A stretch of 64,000 nt of DNA from Chitinophaga rhizophila (GCF_019492185.1 NZ_JAICCF010000001.1:310001-374000), one strand, 5' to 3'; counted from the first letter of the stretch, positions 36,202 through 45,177 are shown. The notes: generated from the letters alone by a model not told the origin. Program-made: numbers and translations.

Positions 36202-38757
36202 CTACATGTTATACCAGTGAATCAGGTATTCTTTTACCAGTCCGCCGTCAGCAGCTACATGTGCAGCATCGGGCAGCATTTCTTCCAGGTAGCACCACTC
36301 CCCTGCCCTTGACAGGACTTTTCTGAAAAGGCTGACAAGTAACGGGTGGGTGAAGCTGATATATTGTGGTTTGTAATCGTCTCGCTGTAACTGGCTTTGC
36401 TGGCCAGTCGTAGGGGGTATCCAGGCAGATCTGAGGAAGAGAAATACCTGTTCCGGCACCCCGTTGCTGATTCGCCAGGTATTAAGCCTTTCAAAGTAAG
36501 CGGCGCTGGTTTCTTCATTGCCGGATACAGGTATGGCAGCCGTGCGGATCAACCATCCTTTTCTGCGTAGTATGACATGGTCGCCAAAGCAGATACGTGG
36601 TTTTATGATCACTGTATTATCTGCCTGTAAAGGAGCGGAATAGTGGTTGTCAACCGCCTGCATCAAAGCGCGCAACGGCACACGGCAGTCCGTATTGAAG
36701 TGGGCCAGCAGACGATAGAAATGCGAGCGGTTATAAAATGATTCGAGAGAGAGATCGTAGGCATATACCACTTTGTTATACCCCGTATGGAACAGCATCA
36801 GGGCGTTGTTGTCTGCATCATATCTGACAACAATATCCTGCAGGGAAATTCTGCCTTCCTCGGCGTAACTGTTGTTACCACCGGGCATGCATACTTCATA
36901 AGACAGCAATGGTGGGTGTATGTTGGCATTAAATGCAGATCCGTCATTTAGCTCAAGCAGCAGGCAGTTTTCATGTAGGCTGGTATTCCAGGCCCGGAAA
37001 TCGCTGGTGACCACGGGGTCCATCAGATGCAGGAAGCGACCGGCTACTTTTCCCATGCCAGGTAACACCGCGTTTACAACGCCTTTGTATTGGTGCTGGT
37101 CTTTGTATAACTGGGCGAACACGCCACCTGTGTGGTTGCTAACTGCGGGAATATCTGTCGCAGGCGTAAGCTGGATTTCGTCAGCCGTGGCTGTCAGCTG
37201 TAAGGTATCGGGCAGGGGAATATCCTTCCTGTCTTGCTTAACAGCAGCTGCCGCAGGCTTCTTTTCCTGGCGGTAATAGTCATGATAGAAACGGGTAACA
37301 GGTATGCTGGCCGTACCCTCATAATGCGTGGTGAAGAAACGCAGCATAGATTGCCGTTCCTCCTGCAACCCATCAAATGGTTGCAACAGGATACATAGTT
37401 TGCTGACAGCAGCAATAAACGGGGTAATGCCTGCTTCGGGCAGCGCGGGGATATCTGTGGTGTAGGTATCCTCGTAAAAGATGTCCTGTGGCAGGAACTT
37501 CCTGGCCTGAAACCGGAATAGTTCAAAGCTGCCGTCAGGAGCGGTTGTTTCATCCGGCAGGTCAGCTTGCTGTTGTAAGCGTAAAAATTGTTCATTCACC
37601 AGGAGAGATGTATCACGCAACAGCTGGAAACGTTGGTCGGAAGGAGCGTTTACATAAGCTGTTTTCGCCAGCTGCAATTGTACGAGTACTGTGTGTAAGG
37701 ACGCTACAACGAGCAGTTGCCGGTATGGCAGCAGGAAGTTCATCAGCTGCCTGTCCCATTCAGGATCGATAGCGGCACATCCTATATGTGGTTCAAGTAG
37801 TCCGTTGATGACAAGCTTCAGCAGGAATGATTTGATCACTGCTCTGTCAGTATCAGGTATCTGTGTACACAGGTGATCAGTTAATGCGCCGATACTGACG
37901 GGCTTAATATGTTCTTTGAAATAATGGTAAAGCCATAACGGCAGATTACGGGCGGGGAGGCGCTGAAAAGCCTCTACGTTGAAATAGTTCACCAGGAAGG
38001 ATATCTCTTCCTGTTGCAGCGTGGCAGTGACGTTTAATCTGAGTTCGACTATTTCATTCAGTACAGGGTGGTAGATCATTAGTAGTCGCAGATAGCTGAA
38101 CAGGCCATTGTGTAGGCGCACACTACTATGTACGGATGCACTTTCAGCATTGGATGCTGCCGGCGCTATTGCGCCTCTTCCTACATAGGTAAACGTGCTG
38201 AAGGGGGATGTCTTTGCCGCCATGCGGCTGACATACCTGACCAGGCTATATTCGTTTTTGAGTTCTTTACTTCTGAACCTGTTGCAGTCAGCAACAGCAA
38301 AGTTGTTCAGTTGCTCATACAGTACAGGGCTTGACAGCAGAATACCTTTACGCAGCGACTCCTGCCTGGCATATTGCTGCAGTTCATGTCTGGCCTGGAT
38401 CAGCAGCTGATCGTACCCGAGGGAACGCAGCTGTTGCATCTCCTTCTTATGCAGTATCAGCTGTACGTAAGCGTGTATGGACGGCGGGGCAGCAGCAGGT
38501 AGCTTAGCGGGTAGCTTGTCATTGAAGATGTCTCGTTTAAGCTGTAACAACTGTACCCGTTCTTTTGGGTCTGTGGACTGATTGATAAGGTCGTACAACA
38601 GGTCGCAGATGGCTGCTTTTTCTTTATGAAGCTGTTGCTCCAGCAGCCATTGCTGTTCAATGGCAGACGTGGTATCCGTCAGCTGCGCCGTTTGCAAAAC
38701 GCTGAGTGGCATGCCTGCATAACGCACCAGCAGGTGCGGAAATATTCTGAGCGCCAT
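36202..38757 (-). CDS. lanB: Lanthipeptide dehydratase large subunit (LanB N-terminal, glutamylation)
   Basis: This 851-residue protein matches the Lant_dehydr_N family. The conserved helix is SLVRYVSRMAAKTSPFSTFT at 171-190, the counterpart of the RxTPFGLFAG region that handles glutamyl-tRNA. Further conserved patches are LPLWLYHYFKEHIKP and, towards the C-terminus, PRICFGDHVILRRKGWLIR and FLRSAWIPPTTG. The C-terminal elimination domain is absent and supplied by the next gene, so this is a split LanB. It should use Glu-tRNA to activate Ser/Thr of the precursor core. It lies 31 nt downstream of the exporter/peptidase gene. Confidence 0.93.
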   Translation of the reverse strand: MALRIFPHLLVRYAGMPLSVLQTAQLTDTTSAIEQQWLLEQQLHKEKAAICDLLYDLINQSTDPKERVQLLQLKRDIFNDKLPAKLPAAAPPSIHAYVQLILHKKEMQQLRSLGYDQLLIQARHELQQYARQESLRKGILLSSPVLYEQLNNFAVADCNRFRSKELKNEYSLVRYVSRMAAKTSPFSTFTYVGRGAIAPAASNAESASVHSSVRLHNGLFSYLRLLMIYHPVLNEIVELRLNVTATLQQEEISFLVNYFNVEAFQRLPARNLPLWLYHYFKEHIKPVSIGALTDHLCTQIPDTDRAVIKSFLLKLVINGLLEPHIGCAAIDPEWDRQLMNFLLPYRQLLVVASLHTVLVQLQLAKTAYVNAPSDQRFQLLRDTSLLVNEQFLRLQQQADLPDETTAPDGSFELFRFQARKFLPQDIFYEDTYTTDIPALPEAGITPFIAAVSKLCILLQPFDGLQEERQSMLRFFTTHYEGTASIPVTRFYHDYYRQEKKPAAAAVKQDRKDIPLPDTLQLTATADEIQLTPATDIPAVSNHTGGVFAQLYKDQHQYKGVVNAVLPGMGKVAGRFLHLMDPVVTSDFRAWNTSLHENCLLLELNDGSAFNANIHPPLLSYEVCMPGGNNSYAEEGRISLQDIVVRYDADNNALMLFHTGYNKVVYAYDLSLESFYNRSHFYRLLAHFNTDCRVPLRALMQAVDNHYSAPLQADNTVIIKPRICFGDHVILRRKGWLIRTAAIPVSGNEETSAAYFERLNTWRISNGVPEQVFLFLRSAWIPPTTGQQSQLQRDDYKPQYISFTHPLLVSLFRKVLSRAGEWCYLEEMLPDAAHVAADGGLVKEYLIHWYNM

Positions 38758-38788
38758 AGGATGGTATTTTCAGGTATAACAAATCTGA

Positions 38789-40996
38789 TTAACGGCCTAG
38801 TTCGAGCTGGTTTTTGATCAGCCGGTAATAGGCTCCTTCTGCTGTAATAAGGGTTTCATGGGTACCTGCTTCAACGATCGCTCCCTTGTCCATGACCAGG
38901 ATCTGATCTGCATGTCTGACGGTACTCAGGCGGTGTGCTACCACGACAACTGTCTTTCCGGTAAAGAAGTCATGAAGGTTGTTGATGATGTCGCGTTCAT
39001 TACTGGCATCAAGAGAGTTAGTGGCTTCGTCCAGGAAGATGTATGCCGGGTTACGGTAGATGAGCCGTGCGATGAGCAGGCGTTGAGTTTGTCCTTCGCT
39101 CAGTCCGTAGCCGTCTTTTCCTATCATGGTATCATAACCGAAGGGCATTGCAGCAAAGAACCCGTGTATGTTGGCCATCTGGCAGGCTGCTATCATACGC
39201 TCCCTGTCTCTTACAGTAGCGCCGCCGAAGATGTTGTTGGCGATTGTATCTCTGAATACATAACCATCCTGCATCACAGCGCCGCATTGTTGCCTCCAGT
39301 GATGCGCGGTGATATCCTGGAACGAGTGGTTACCGACAGATATGTGGCCCTGTGAGGGACCATAGAACTTCAGCAGGAGCTTTAACAGGGTTGTCTTACC
39401 GCTGCCACTGAGTCCGACGATAGCTGTCATCTTACCTGCGGGTATGGTGAGGTGCAGATGGTTGAGTACAAGCGGCGTGTATTTATTTCCATATTGGAAA
39501 CTTACATCCGAAAGGCGCAGATCACCTGTAATGGCAGGTGCAGGAGCGTCTTGCTCAGTTACAGGATCTTCCTCTTTCTCGTGGTGTACTTCCGCAATAC
39601 GCTGCAGACTGAATTTAGTATTCTGTAAGGCCCGGATAAAGTCAGCCAGTTGTGCCACAGGCGCGTTAAGCTGTCCGCAGATAAATGTAATCGCGACCAT
39701 TTCACCCAGCGTGAGTTGTCCTTTTACGACCAGTATAGCGGTGAGGCAGGTGATGACTACATTCCGGGTTTCATTGATAAAAAGAGCAACACCCTGAATA
39801 AACTGATCGAGTTTAAGGCTTTCCAGTTTGACAGCAAAAGATTGCTGTTGCAGGGTAGTCCATTGATTGATTTTGAGTTGTTCGCCCCCGGTCAGTTTTA
39901 CTTCCTGAAAAGCGGAGAAGATCTCCAGCAAGGTGTCCTGATTGGCAGCTAATACACGGAACCGCTTCTGATCGAGCCGGCCCCGCTTTTCTCCGAAAGC
40001 TCCCGTCCAGGCAATGCCGGCACCAGCGCCGGCAGCAAACAGGAGGAAGATCCACCAGTTATAATAGAGCAGGGTCCCACCTAGTACGAGCAGCATAATG
40101 ACTGACATCACAAAGGTGACGGCAGACGTGGTTAGGAAGTCTTCAACCCGCTGATTATCTGTGACCCGTTGCATATTATCACCCGCCTGCCTGTTATCGA
40201 AAAAGGCGAACGGGAGTCGCATCAGCTTCAGGAGGAAGGCCTCCAGCATCATAATGCTGATCTGTGCCCCGAGAGTAAGTAGTATACGTGCCCGAAGGAA
40301 GTCAGCAATCAGTTTGCCGGAAAAAAGGGTGAGCTGACCCAGTCCGATGAGTAACAGCAATGGCATCTGTTTACTACTGATCCCCTTGTCTACGATCGCT
40401 TCGGTGAGTAAAGGAGTGAGGAAGGAGCATACAGCAGCAATGAATACAGTAACGGCCACCGGTATAAGTTTACGCCGGTGCTGACGTACGTAGGGTAAGA
40501 ACGTGCGTAAGGTAGTGGCGGGCATTTCGACTTCCGGTGCTTCAAAGAACTGCGGAGTAGGTTCGAGGAACAATGCTCTTCCACTACCCTGCTTTTCGTC
40601 CAGCTGCCAGGCCTGTAATAATTCAGGGATGGAGTAACGCACGCTTCGTCCGAGTGCAGGATCAGCAATGTATGCTTTGTCCCGGGTTACCTTGTACAGC
40701 ACAACAAAATGTTGTCTGTCCCAGTGCAGAATACATGGTAGTGGCGCTTTCTCTGCCAGGACGGTGAATGGAAGTTCAGCAGAGAGCGTATTGAAGCCCA
40801 GTTGTTCTCCCGCCGCGATGATATCGGCAAAGGTTACGCCCTGACGGGATATTTTACATTGGTTGCGCAGATACTGCAAAGGGTATGTCTTTCCATGCCA
40901 GGCAGCAATCATCTGCAGGCAGGTCGGACCACAATCCATGGCGTCGGCTTGTCTGAAGAAAGGGAAGGCGTTCCTGGTATATAGGAATTGAAACAT
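38789..40996 (-). CDS. lanT: Peptidase-containing ABC exporter (C39, LanT/PCAT type)
   Basis: This 735-residue three-domain protein begins with a C39 peptidase (1-140). It has oxyanion Gln16, catalytic Cys22 in MDCGPTCLQM, His97 in WDRQHFVVLY and Asp113 in IADPALG. Six membrane helices lie at about 165-440. The ATPase has Walker A GLSGSGKTTLLK (529-540), signature YGLSEGQTQRLLIARL (631-646) and Walker B YIFLDEATNSLD (653-664). Proteins of this kind cut double-glycine leaders and export the peptide, which fits RLAGG in the precursor. A C39 exporter with a class I (LanB/LanC) set is less usual than a LanP/LanT pair but occurs in Bacteroidota. It is the first gene of the maturation operon. Confidence 0.95.
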   Translation of the reverse strand: MFQFLYTRNAFPFFRQADAMDCGPTCLQMIAAWHGKTYPLQYLRNQCKISRQGVTFADIIAAGEQLGFNTLSAELPFTVLAEKAPLPCILHWDRQHFVVLYKVTRDKAYIADPALGRSVRYSIPELLQAWQLDEKQGSGRALFLEPTPQFFEAPEVEMPATTLRTFLPYVRQHRRKLIPVAVTVFIAAVCSFLTPLLTEAIVDKGISSKQMPLLLLIGLGQLTLFSGKLIADFLRARILLTLGAQISIMMLEAFLLKLMRLPFAFFDNRQAGDNMQRVTDNQRVEDFLTTSAVTFVMSVIMLLVLGGTLLYYNWWIFLLFAAGAGAGIAWTGAFGEKRGRLDQKRFRVLAANQDTLLEIFSAFQEVKLTGGEQLKINQWTTLQQQSFAVKLESLKLDQFIQGVALFINETRNVVITCLTAILVVKGQLTLGEMVAITFICGQLNAPVAQLADFIRALQNTKFSLQRIAEVHHEKEEDPVTEQDAPAPAITGDLRLSDVSFQYGNKYTPLVLNHLHLTIPAGKMTAIVGLSGSGKTTLLKLLLKFYGPSQGHISVGNHSFQDITAHHWRQQCGAVMQDGYVFRDTIANNIFGGATVRDRERMIAACQMANIHGFFAAMPFGYDTMIGKDGYGLSEGQTQRLLIARLIYRNPAYIFLDEATNSLDASNERDIINNLHDFFTGKTVVVVAHRLSTVRHADQILVMDKGAIVEAGTHETLITAEGAYYRLIKNQLELGR

Positions 40997-41425
40997 TGTT
41001 GCAATCTATGTAAAAATAGAATATGAAACAATGCTTCATAAAATATTACCGGCAATGTTGTATGTTATTAAGGGTGAGTAGCCGGAAAAGAGATCGGCAG
41101 CGTAAAGACCCGGGAGCATAAACGGTACATCAGGGAGCTAAAGCAGACAAACTACCTGATAGCAGTTGTGGGAGTACCGTGTGATTGAACCTGTTTGGTT
41201 AGTCATCTTTAAGTTGGTTGTTCTGACAGGTGATTGGGCATACGAAGTGTGATTGCGGAGGGTGGCCTGCTATAAAAGGACAAAGCCGGAACAGGAATGT
41301 ACCGGCTGACTTAAACCTACAACTGTTGCCGACTGTCACAGCAACGAGTGCGTTTATAATATCTTTATTGTATTTAATGCGTTGGTCCGAAGTTCTACTA
41401 ATCTGTAGAGAATCTCAACCGAAAA

Positions 41426-41443
41426 GGGGTGAAACGGACAAAT
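41426..41443. promoter_or_regulatory. Candidate LytTR-type operator, copy 1
   Basis: GGGGTGAAACGGACAAAT shares the 12-mer GAAACGGACAAA with a site 47 nt upstream of the kinase gene, and its first ten bases with copy 2 at 41638. It lies about 430 nt upstream of the LanT start. The link to the adjacent LytTR regulator is inferred only from recurrence at this locus. Confidence 0.35.
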
Positions 41444-41475
41444 TACATCCTGAATCGGCCGGGTTCCAAAAGAAG

Positions 41476-41505
41476 GGCGGCGCAGGAATACGCCGCCGTT
41501 TTTGT
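41476..41505. terminator. GC-rich bidirectional terminator-like hairpin
   Basis: GGCGGCG and CGCCGCC pair around an 8-nt loop. The plus strand continues GTTTTTG; the minus strand continues CTTCTTTT. It could end the kinase/regulator operon on the minus strand or an unannotated plus-strand transcript. Confidence 0.55.
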
Positions 41506-41637
41506 TGATATTCTGTTACGAATATTGAGTGTGTGTTTATGTACCTTATATGCTTAAGAGAGTATATCCATAGAACAGGCAGCGCGATACTGCCAGTACA
41601 AATATCTGGGTATTCACTGGCCCGGGCCAGCAAAACA

Positions 41638-41655
41638 GGGGTGAAACAGCCAATT
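41638..41655. promoter_or_regulatory. Candidate LytTR-type operator, copy 2
   Basis: GGGGTGAAACAGCCAATT lies 36 nt beyond the response regulator stop. It matches copy 1 over the first ten bases and partly after that. Confidence 0.3.
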
Positions 41656-41690
41656 TGCCGGTTGAAATGGTGTTGAAAGGATGTTTCCCG

Positions 41691-42452
41691 TCAGCGCTGC
41701 GTAAGCCATTCAAGAAATTGCTGCATCTTCTCGCGGCTGATAGTGACCGTTTCGGGTACAGGTACGGACAGCGTAAGTGTGAGTTTGCGGGACAGAGAGC
41801 TGGTAGCATCCTGAACGGCCTTGCGGTTAACGAGGAACTGTCTGTTAGCGCGGAAGAACAGTGGTTCGGTCATCTTACCGATATCGTCCATCGTCTTATT
41901 GACAACATAGCTTTTCTTATCGAAAGTAGTCAATCCGACAATACCATTCTTCAGATAGAAAAACGCAATATCATTGACAGAGACAGGCATGATCTTGTCT
42001 TTCTGATAAACAAGCACAGCGCCTGCTTCAGCACCCTTTCTATTGGAGAACAGCTGTTCGAGCGCTCTATAAGGAAGGGTGTTACCTGCTATCCTGCCTC
42101 TGAAAGCGAGGTATTTATTAATAGCAGCCGTCACTGATTCATTTGTGAAAGGCTTCAGTATATAATCGAAGCCGTTGGCCTTAAATGCGTGTAGCGCATA
42201 TTCATCGTATGCCGTACAGAAGATGACAGGTATATCAATTTCAACTGCAGGGAATATTTCAAAGCTCAGGCCATCACCGAGTTGAATATCCGAAAAGATA
42301 AGCTCTGCACTCGTATTACTTTTAAAGTAAGCGATGCTTTCTCTTACCGTGCCCAATATCTTTTCGACGGTCACCTCGGGAAACAGCTGCCGGATGGTCT
42401 GGGCAAGGTCTCTGGCTGTAATCTTCTCATCCTCTATGATCACTACCTTCAT
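41691..42452 (-). CDS. LytTR-family response regulator
   Basis: This 253-residue protein has an N-terminal receiver domain: acidic pocket IIEDEKI at 4-10, phospho-acceptor Asp in FSDIQLGDGL (about 59), Thr/Lys switch in FCTAYDE and YILKPFTNE. A LytTR DNA-binding domain occupies about 145-253 (DKIMPVSVNDIAFFYLKNGI; ADRQFLVN-like segment RANRQFLVNRKAV). Its start overlaps the kinase gene by 26 nt, so the pair is co-translated. Because it abuts the lanthipeptide maturation operon, it probably controls that operon in response to the peptide or to envelope stress. The operators listed nearby are candidates. Confidence 0.93.
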   Translation of the reverse strand: MKVVIIEDEKITARDLAQTIRQLFPEVTVEKILGTVRESIAYFKSNTSAELIFSDIQLGDGLSFEIFPAVEIDIPVIFCTAYDEYALHAFKANGFDYILKPFTNESVTAAINKYLAFRGRIAGNTLPYRALEQLFSNRKGAEAGAVLVYQKDKIMPVSVNDIAFFYLKNGIVGLTTFDKKSYVVNKTMDDIGKMTEPLFFRANRQFLVNRKAVQDATSSLSRKLTLTLSVPVPETVTISREKMQQFLEWLTQR

Positions 42453-43479
42453 GGCTCAATACTTTAATGCTTACAGTAAATTTATGCTCATCCTGTGATA
42501 TGATCACCTCATCACCAGACAATATACGGTATCGTTCTATGAGGTTAATCAGGCCCTTGCCACTAGGAACTTCAATATACTTCCTCACCTGTAAATTGTT
42601 TTCTACCCAGATACGACCATCTTTGTAGTATACCTCAATGACCAGAGGAGACATATCGGTAGCTTCATTGTGTTTGATGGCATTCTCAATGAGGGATTGT
42701 ACCGAGAACGAAGGTACATATCCACTGGACAGGACCTCGCCTGGAATATCTATATAACAGCTCATTGCATCCTCAAAACGGATCTGCTGCATTTCTATAT
42801 AATCCTCACAAAGCCTTATTTCATCAACAAGACGGGCCACACGGGATTGTGGTTCTGCCAGTGACGCCCGCAGAAAGTTTACCAGGTGGGAAAGATATAC
42901 TTCCCCCGCATGCACGTCAGTTTTATACAAGCTTTTCAGCATGCTTAATGCATTAAAGAGGAAATGAGGATGGATCTGCTGCTTTAGCAGGAGATTGGCT
43001 GATTCAAGATTAGCTGCTTTCAAGCGGGAATTTTCCAGTTCAGCATGTTCTTTTTCAAAACGTAAAATCACGAGATTATGTGTAACAACAACAAGACTAT
43101 TTACCCATATACCCTGTACCAGAATACCTGGAAGTTTTTCCCACACAGGTACAGTTATGAACGATACATTTATTAATCCTTCGAGCGGAAGTGTTATCAC
43201 AAAGGTGACAACAGCGAATAGATAGCCGAGTATGTACCTGACGGCTCTTTCCTGTCGCCCTGATTGCATGGGATAATAGCGTCTCAGCCAGACAATGATT
43301 GCTACATTCACGAACCCCTGCATCAGGGTTCTGAATCCGGTCAGTGAGGCAATGCCCCAGGGGGCACCTTTTCCCAGTCTGAAAACGACTATGAACATAA
43401 CGGCAGATGCAGCCGATATAAACGCTAACACCCAGCAATAGCGTAACAGTTCCCTGACGAAAGGAGTCATTTTCATCAA
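42427..43479 (-). CDS. LytS/YehU-type sensor histidine kinase
   Basis: This 350-residue kinase has four predicted membrane helices in the first 140 residues (CWVLAFISAASAVMFIVVF; LGYLFAVVTFVITLPLEG; GILVQGIWVNSLVVVTHNL) and no large extracytoplasmic sensor. A coiled linker leads to the His_kinase domain with the phospho-acceptor in LLLKQQIHPHFLFNALSM (about 168-185). The ATPase domain has SLIENAIKHNEATD. It belongs to the family that partners with LytTR regulators, and its gene overlaps one. A peptide or membrane perturbation could be the signal (inference). Met codons at 43476 and 43470 are alternative starts. Confidence 0.92.
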   Translation of the reverse strand: MMKMTPFVRELLRYCWVLAFISAASAVMFIVVFRLGKGAPWGIASLTGFRTLMQGFVNVAIIVWLRRYYPMQSGRQERAVRYILGYLFAVVTFVITLPLEGLINVSFITVPVWEKLPGILVQGIWVNSLVVVTHNLVILRFEKEHAELENSRLKAANLESANLLLKQQIHPHFLFNALSMLKSLYKTDVHAGEVYLSHLVNFLRASLAEPQSRVARLVDEIRLCEDYIEMQQIRFEDAMSCYIDIPGEVLSSGYVPSFSVQSLIENAIKHNEATDMSPLVIEVYYKDGRIWVENNLQVRKYIEVPSGKGLINLIERYRILSGDEVIISQDEHKFTVSIKVLSHEGSDHRG

Positions 43480-43525
43480 TTAAAGGTAGGGGAAATTTAA
43501 GGTATGACAGGTTGATCAATGCTTT

Positions 43526-43537
43526 GAAACGGACAAA
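43526..43537. promoter_or_regulatory. Candidate LytTR-type operator between kinase and lipocalin genes
   Basis: GAAACGGACAAA, identical to the 12-mer at 41431, lies 47 nt before the kinase ATG and 61 nt before the divergent lipocalin ATG. A TACCTTTA box (near-match to TAnnTTTG) sits closer to the kinase start, placing this motif around -40 of that promoter. Confidence 0.4.
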
Positions 43538-43597
43538 ACGACGTATGAGGCGGCGGAAAGGGCATGTATTTTGATTAACTACCACAAACCCATCCAT

Positions 43598-44146
43598 ATG
43601 GTCAGATTTAACAAAGTACATGTTGCCCTGCTGGCAGGAGCCGGTCTGCTGATGCTTAGCACTGCTACTGCCGTTACCATCCCTAAAGGGGCTGTTGCCG
43701 TGAGACCTTTCTACATAGATAAGTTCCTGGGCAAATGGTACGAAATTGCCCGTCTGGATTACAAATATGAGGAAGACCTTAATAACGTAACTGCTACTTA
43801 CAGTCTGCGGAAAGATGGGGCTATCCGGGTTGACAACCGTGGTTATGATTACACAAAGAACAAGTGGAAAGAGAGTATCGGGAAAGCTAAGTTTGTAAGA
43901 GAAGGTGATCTTGGCAGGCTGAAAGTATCTTTTTTTGGTCCTTTCTACGCGGGGTATAATGTTATTGCAATAGACAGATCTTACAAGTATGCGCTGGTAG
44001 CGGGTAATAATCTGAAGTACCTCTGGATATTGTCCAGGGAAACGACCATCCCGGATAATGTGAAGGAAAATTACCTGGCCAAAGCCCGGGAAATCGGTTA
44101 TGACACCGACGCCCTGGTATGGTGCCAGCACGATAAAGAAGAATGA
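43598..44146 (+). CDS. Lipocalin family protein (Blc-like)
   Basis: The protein has 182 residues from ATG 43598. An upstream in-frame Met would add nine residues without improving the signal. A signal-like N-terminus (VALLAGAGLLMLSTATA) has no lipobox Cys. The lipocalin signature lies at about 40-55 (FLGKWYEIARLDYKYE), followed by strands NNVTATYSLRKDGAIRV, GRLKVSFFGPFYAGYNVIA and YALVAGNNLKYLWILSRE, as in bacterial Blc lipocalins. These bind fatty acids or lysophospholipids in the periplasm. It is divergent from the kinase gene and shares a region with a candidate LytTR operator, so it may belong to the same response to membrane damage. Confidence 0.9.
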   Translation: MVRFNKVHVALLAGAGLLMLSTATAVTIPKGAVAVRPFYIDKFLGKWYEIARLDYKYEEDLNNVTATYSLRKDGAIRVDNRGYDYTKNKWKESIGKAKFVREGDLGRLKVSFFGPFYAGYNVIAIDRSYKYALVAGNNLKYLWILSRETTIPDNVKENYLAKAREIGYDTDALVWCQHDKEE

Positions 44147-44164
44147 TATACAAGCGATCTTCCG

Positions 44165-45040
44165 TCAACTGTATTGCGCTATAATGCGGGCTGACTGAGT
44201 GATATATTGTCCGCCAAATAACACGGCATGTACTAGTACAGGATATAGCTGAAAGAGAGGTACTCTGTCCTGCCAGCCGGCAACCATCGGAAAGGCTGAT
44301 TGATAATGCTCATAAAAAGAAGCATCGAAGCCTCCAAACAGGCGTGTCATAGCAATATCCATTTCCCTGTGACCATAGTATACCGCCGGATCATAGATGG
44401 CCGGCTGACCATCAACTGTAAACATATAATTACCAGACCACAGATCTCCATGCAGTAATGCAGGGACTTCTTCCGGAAACATGTCTTCCAGTCGTTTGAC
44501 CAGACTATCAGTTTGCCGCAGGTCTTTATCACCGAAATGCCCTATATCAATCAGCTGTCTGACCAACGGAAGAATGCGATACTGTCCGTAAAATACTCCC
44601 CAGGAACTAGTTTGTTTATTATGCTGCCGCAAGGTACCTATGTAATTATCTTCCTGTAACCCAAACTGCTCACTGCTACAACGATGAAGAGTTGCTAATC
44701 CTTCTGCCAGCTGCTGTATACTTTGCTGTGCGGGACGTCCACCAGGTAAATACTCCATCAACAGGTAAGCATATTGCTGAAAACTACCATAACAATACGG
44801 CGTAGGTACTCTCAGTGCTTTTGCAGTACCCAGTAACTGCAAGCCATTGGATTCTTTAGTAAACATGTCCTCATAGCGAGTATCATTCAGCTTGATAAAC
44901 AAAGGACCCTGGGAGGTATCAAGAACGAAGGAGTCGTTAATATCACCCCCTCCTGCCGCATGTACCTGAGATATAAAAACGGGCATCTGAAAGTAGGTAG
45001 TAAGAACGGACTCGAGGTGAAGGAGCAGGTCTTTTTGCAT
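44165..45040 (-). CDS. Fructosamine kinase/ketosamine-3-kinase family protein
   Basis: This 291-residue protein has a protein-kinase-like fold of the FN3K family: GGDINDSFVLDTSQGPLFIK (27-46, ATP-binding Lys), LLMEYLPGGRP (hinge), then the catalytic loop LLHGDLWSGNYMF with Asp and Asn, and AIYDPAVYYGHREMDIAMT (metal-binding DP). Family members phosphorylate ketoamines such as fructosamines to trigger deglycation of proteins or amines. It ends 18 nt from the convergent lipocalin gene. No operon partner is evident. Confidence 0.9.
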   Translation of the reverse strand: MQKDLLLHLESVLTTYFQMPVFISQVHAAGGGDINDSFVLDTSQGPLFIKLNDTRYEDMFTKESNGLQLLGTAKALRVPTPYCYGSFQQYAYLLMEYLPGGRPAQQSIQQLAEGLATLHRCSSEQFGLQEDNYIGTLRQHNKQTSSWGVFYGQYRILPLVRQLIDIGHFGDKDLRQTDSLVKRLEDMFPEEVPALLHGDLWSGNYMFTVDGQPAIYDPAVYYGHREMDIAMTRLFGGFDASFYEHYQSAFPMVAGWQDRVPLFQLYPVLVHAVLFGGQYITQSARIIAQYS

Positions 45041-45177
45041 ATAACAACTATTAATTGATGCCTAAGTCGAAGCATTCGATATGGTAGACGATTCAACACT
45101 GAGGTATGTACAAATGGAGAGCCGGTTTCTGGTGGGCACTGGCATGAAAGGAAAAGCGTTAATAGCTGGCTATAACG

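Larger units (their letters stand above)
40997..41690. other. 694-nt intergenic region between regulator and maturation operons
   Basis: It should hold the maturation operon promoter on the minus strand. Visible items are a GC-rich hairpin at 41476-41505 and two related motifs, GGGGTGAAACGGACAAAT (41426) and GGGGTGAAACAGCCAATT (41638). No TAnnTTTG box is clear near the LanT start. I searched for a second precursor with an SFVTS-like leader and found none. Short open frames here have no family features. Confidence 0.5.

Noticed and set aside
41230..41508. 92-codon plus-strand frame as a second precursor or small gene
   Set aside because: It has no lanthipeptide leader or double glycine, and its 3' end runs through the GC-rich hairpin.
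43097..44131. 344-codon minus-strand open frame
   Set aside because: It lies antisense to the clearly recognisable lipocalin and overlaps the kinase in another frame. Its sequence has no domain or signal.
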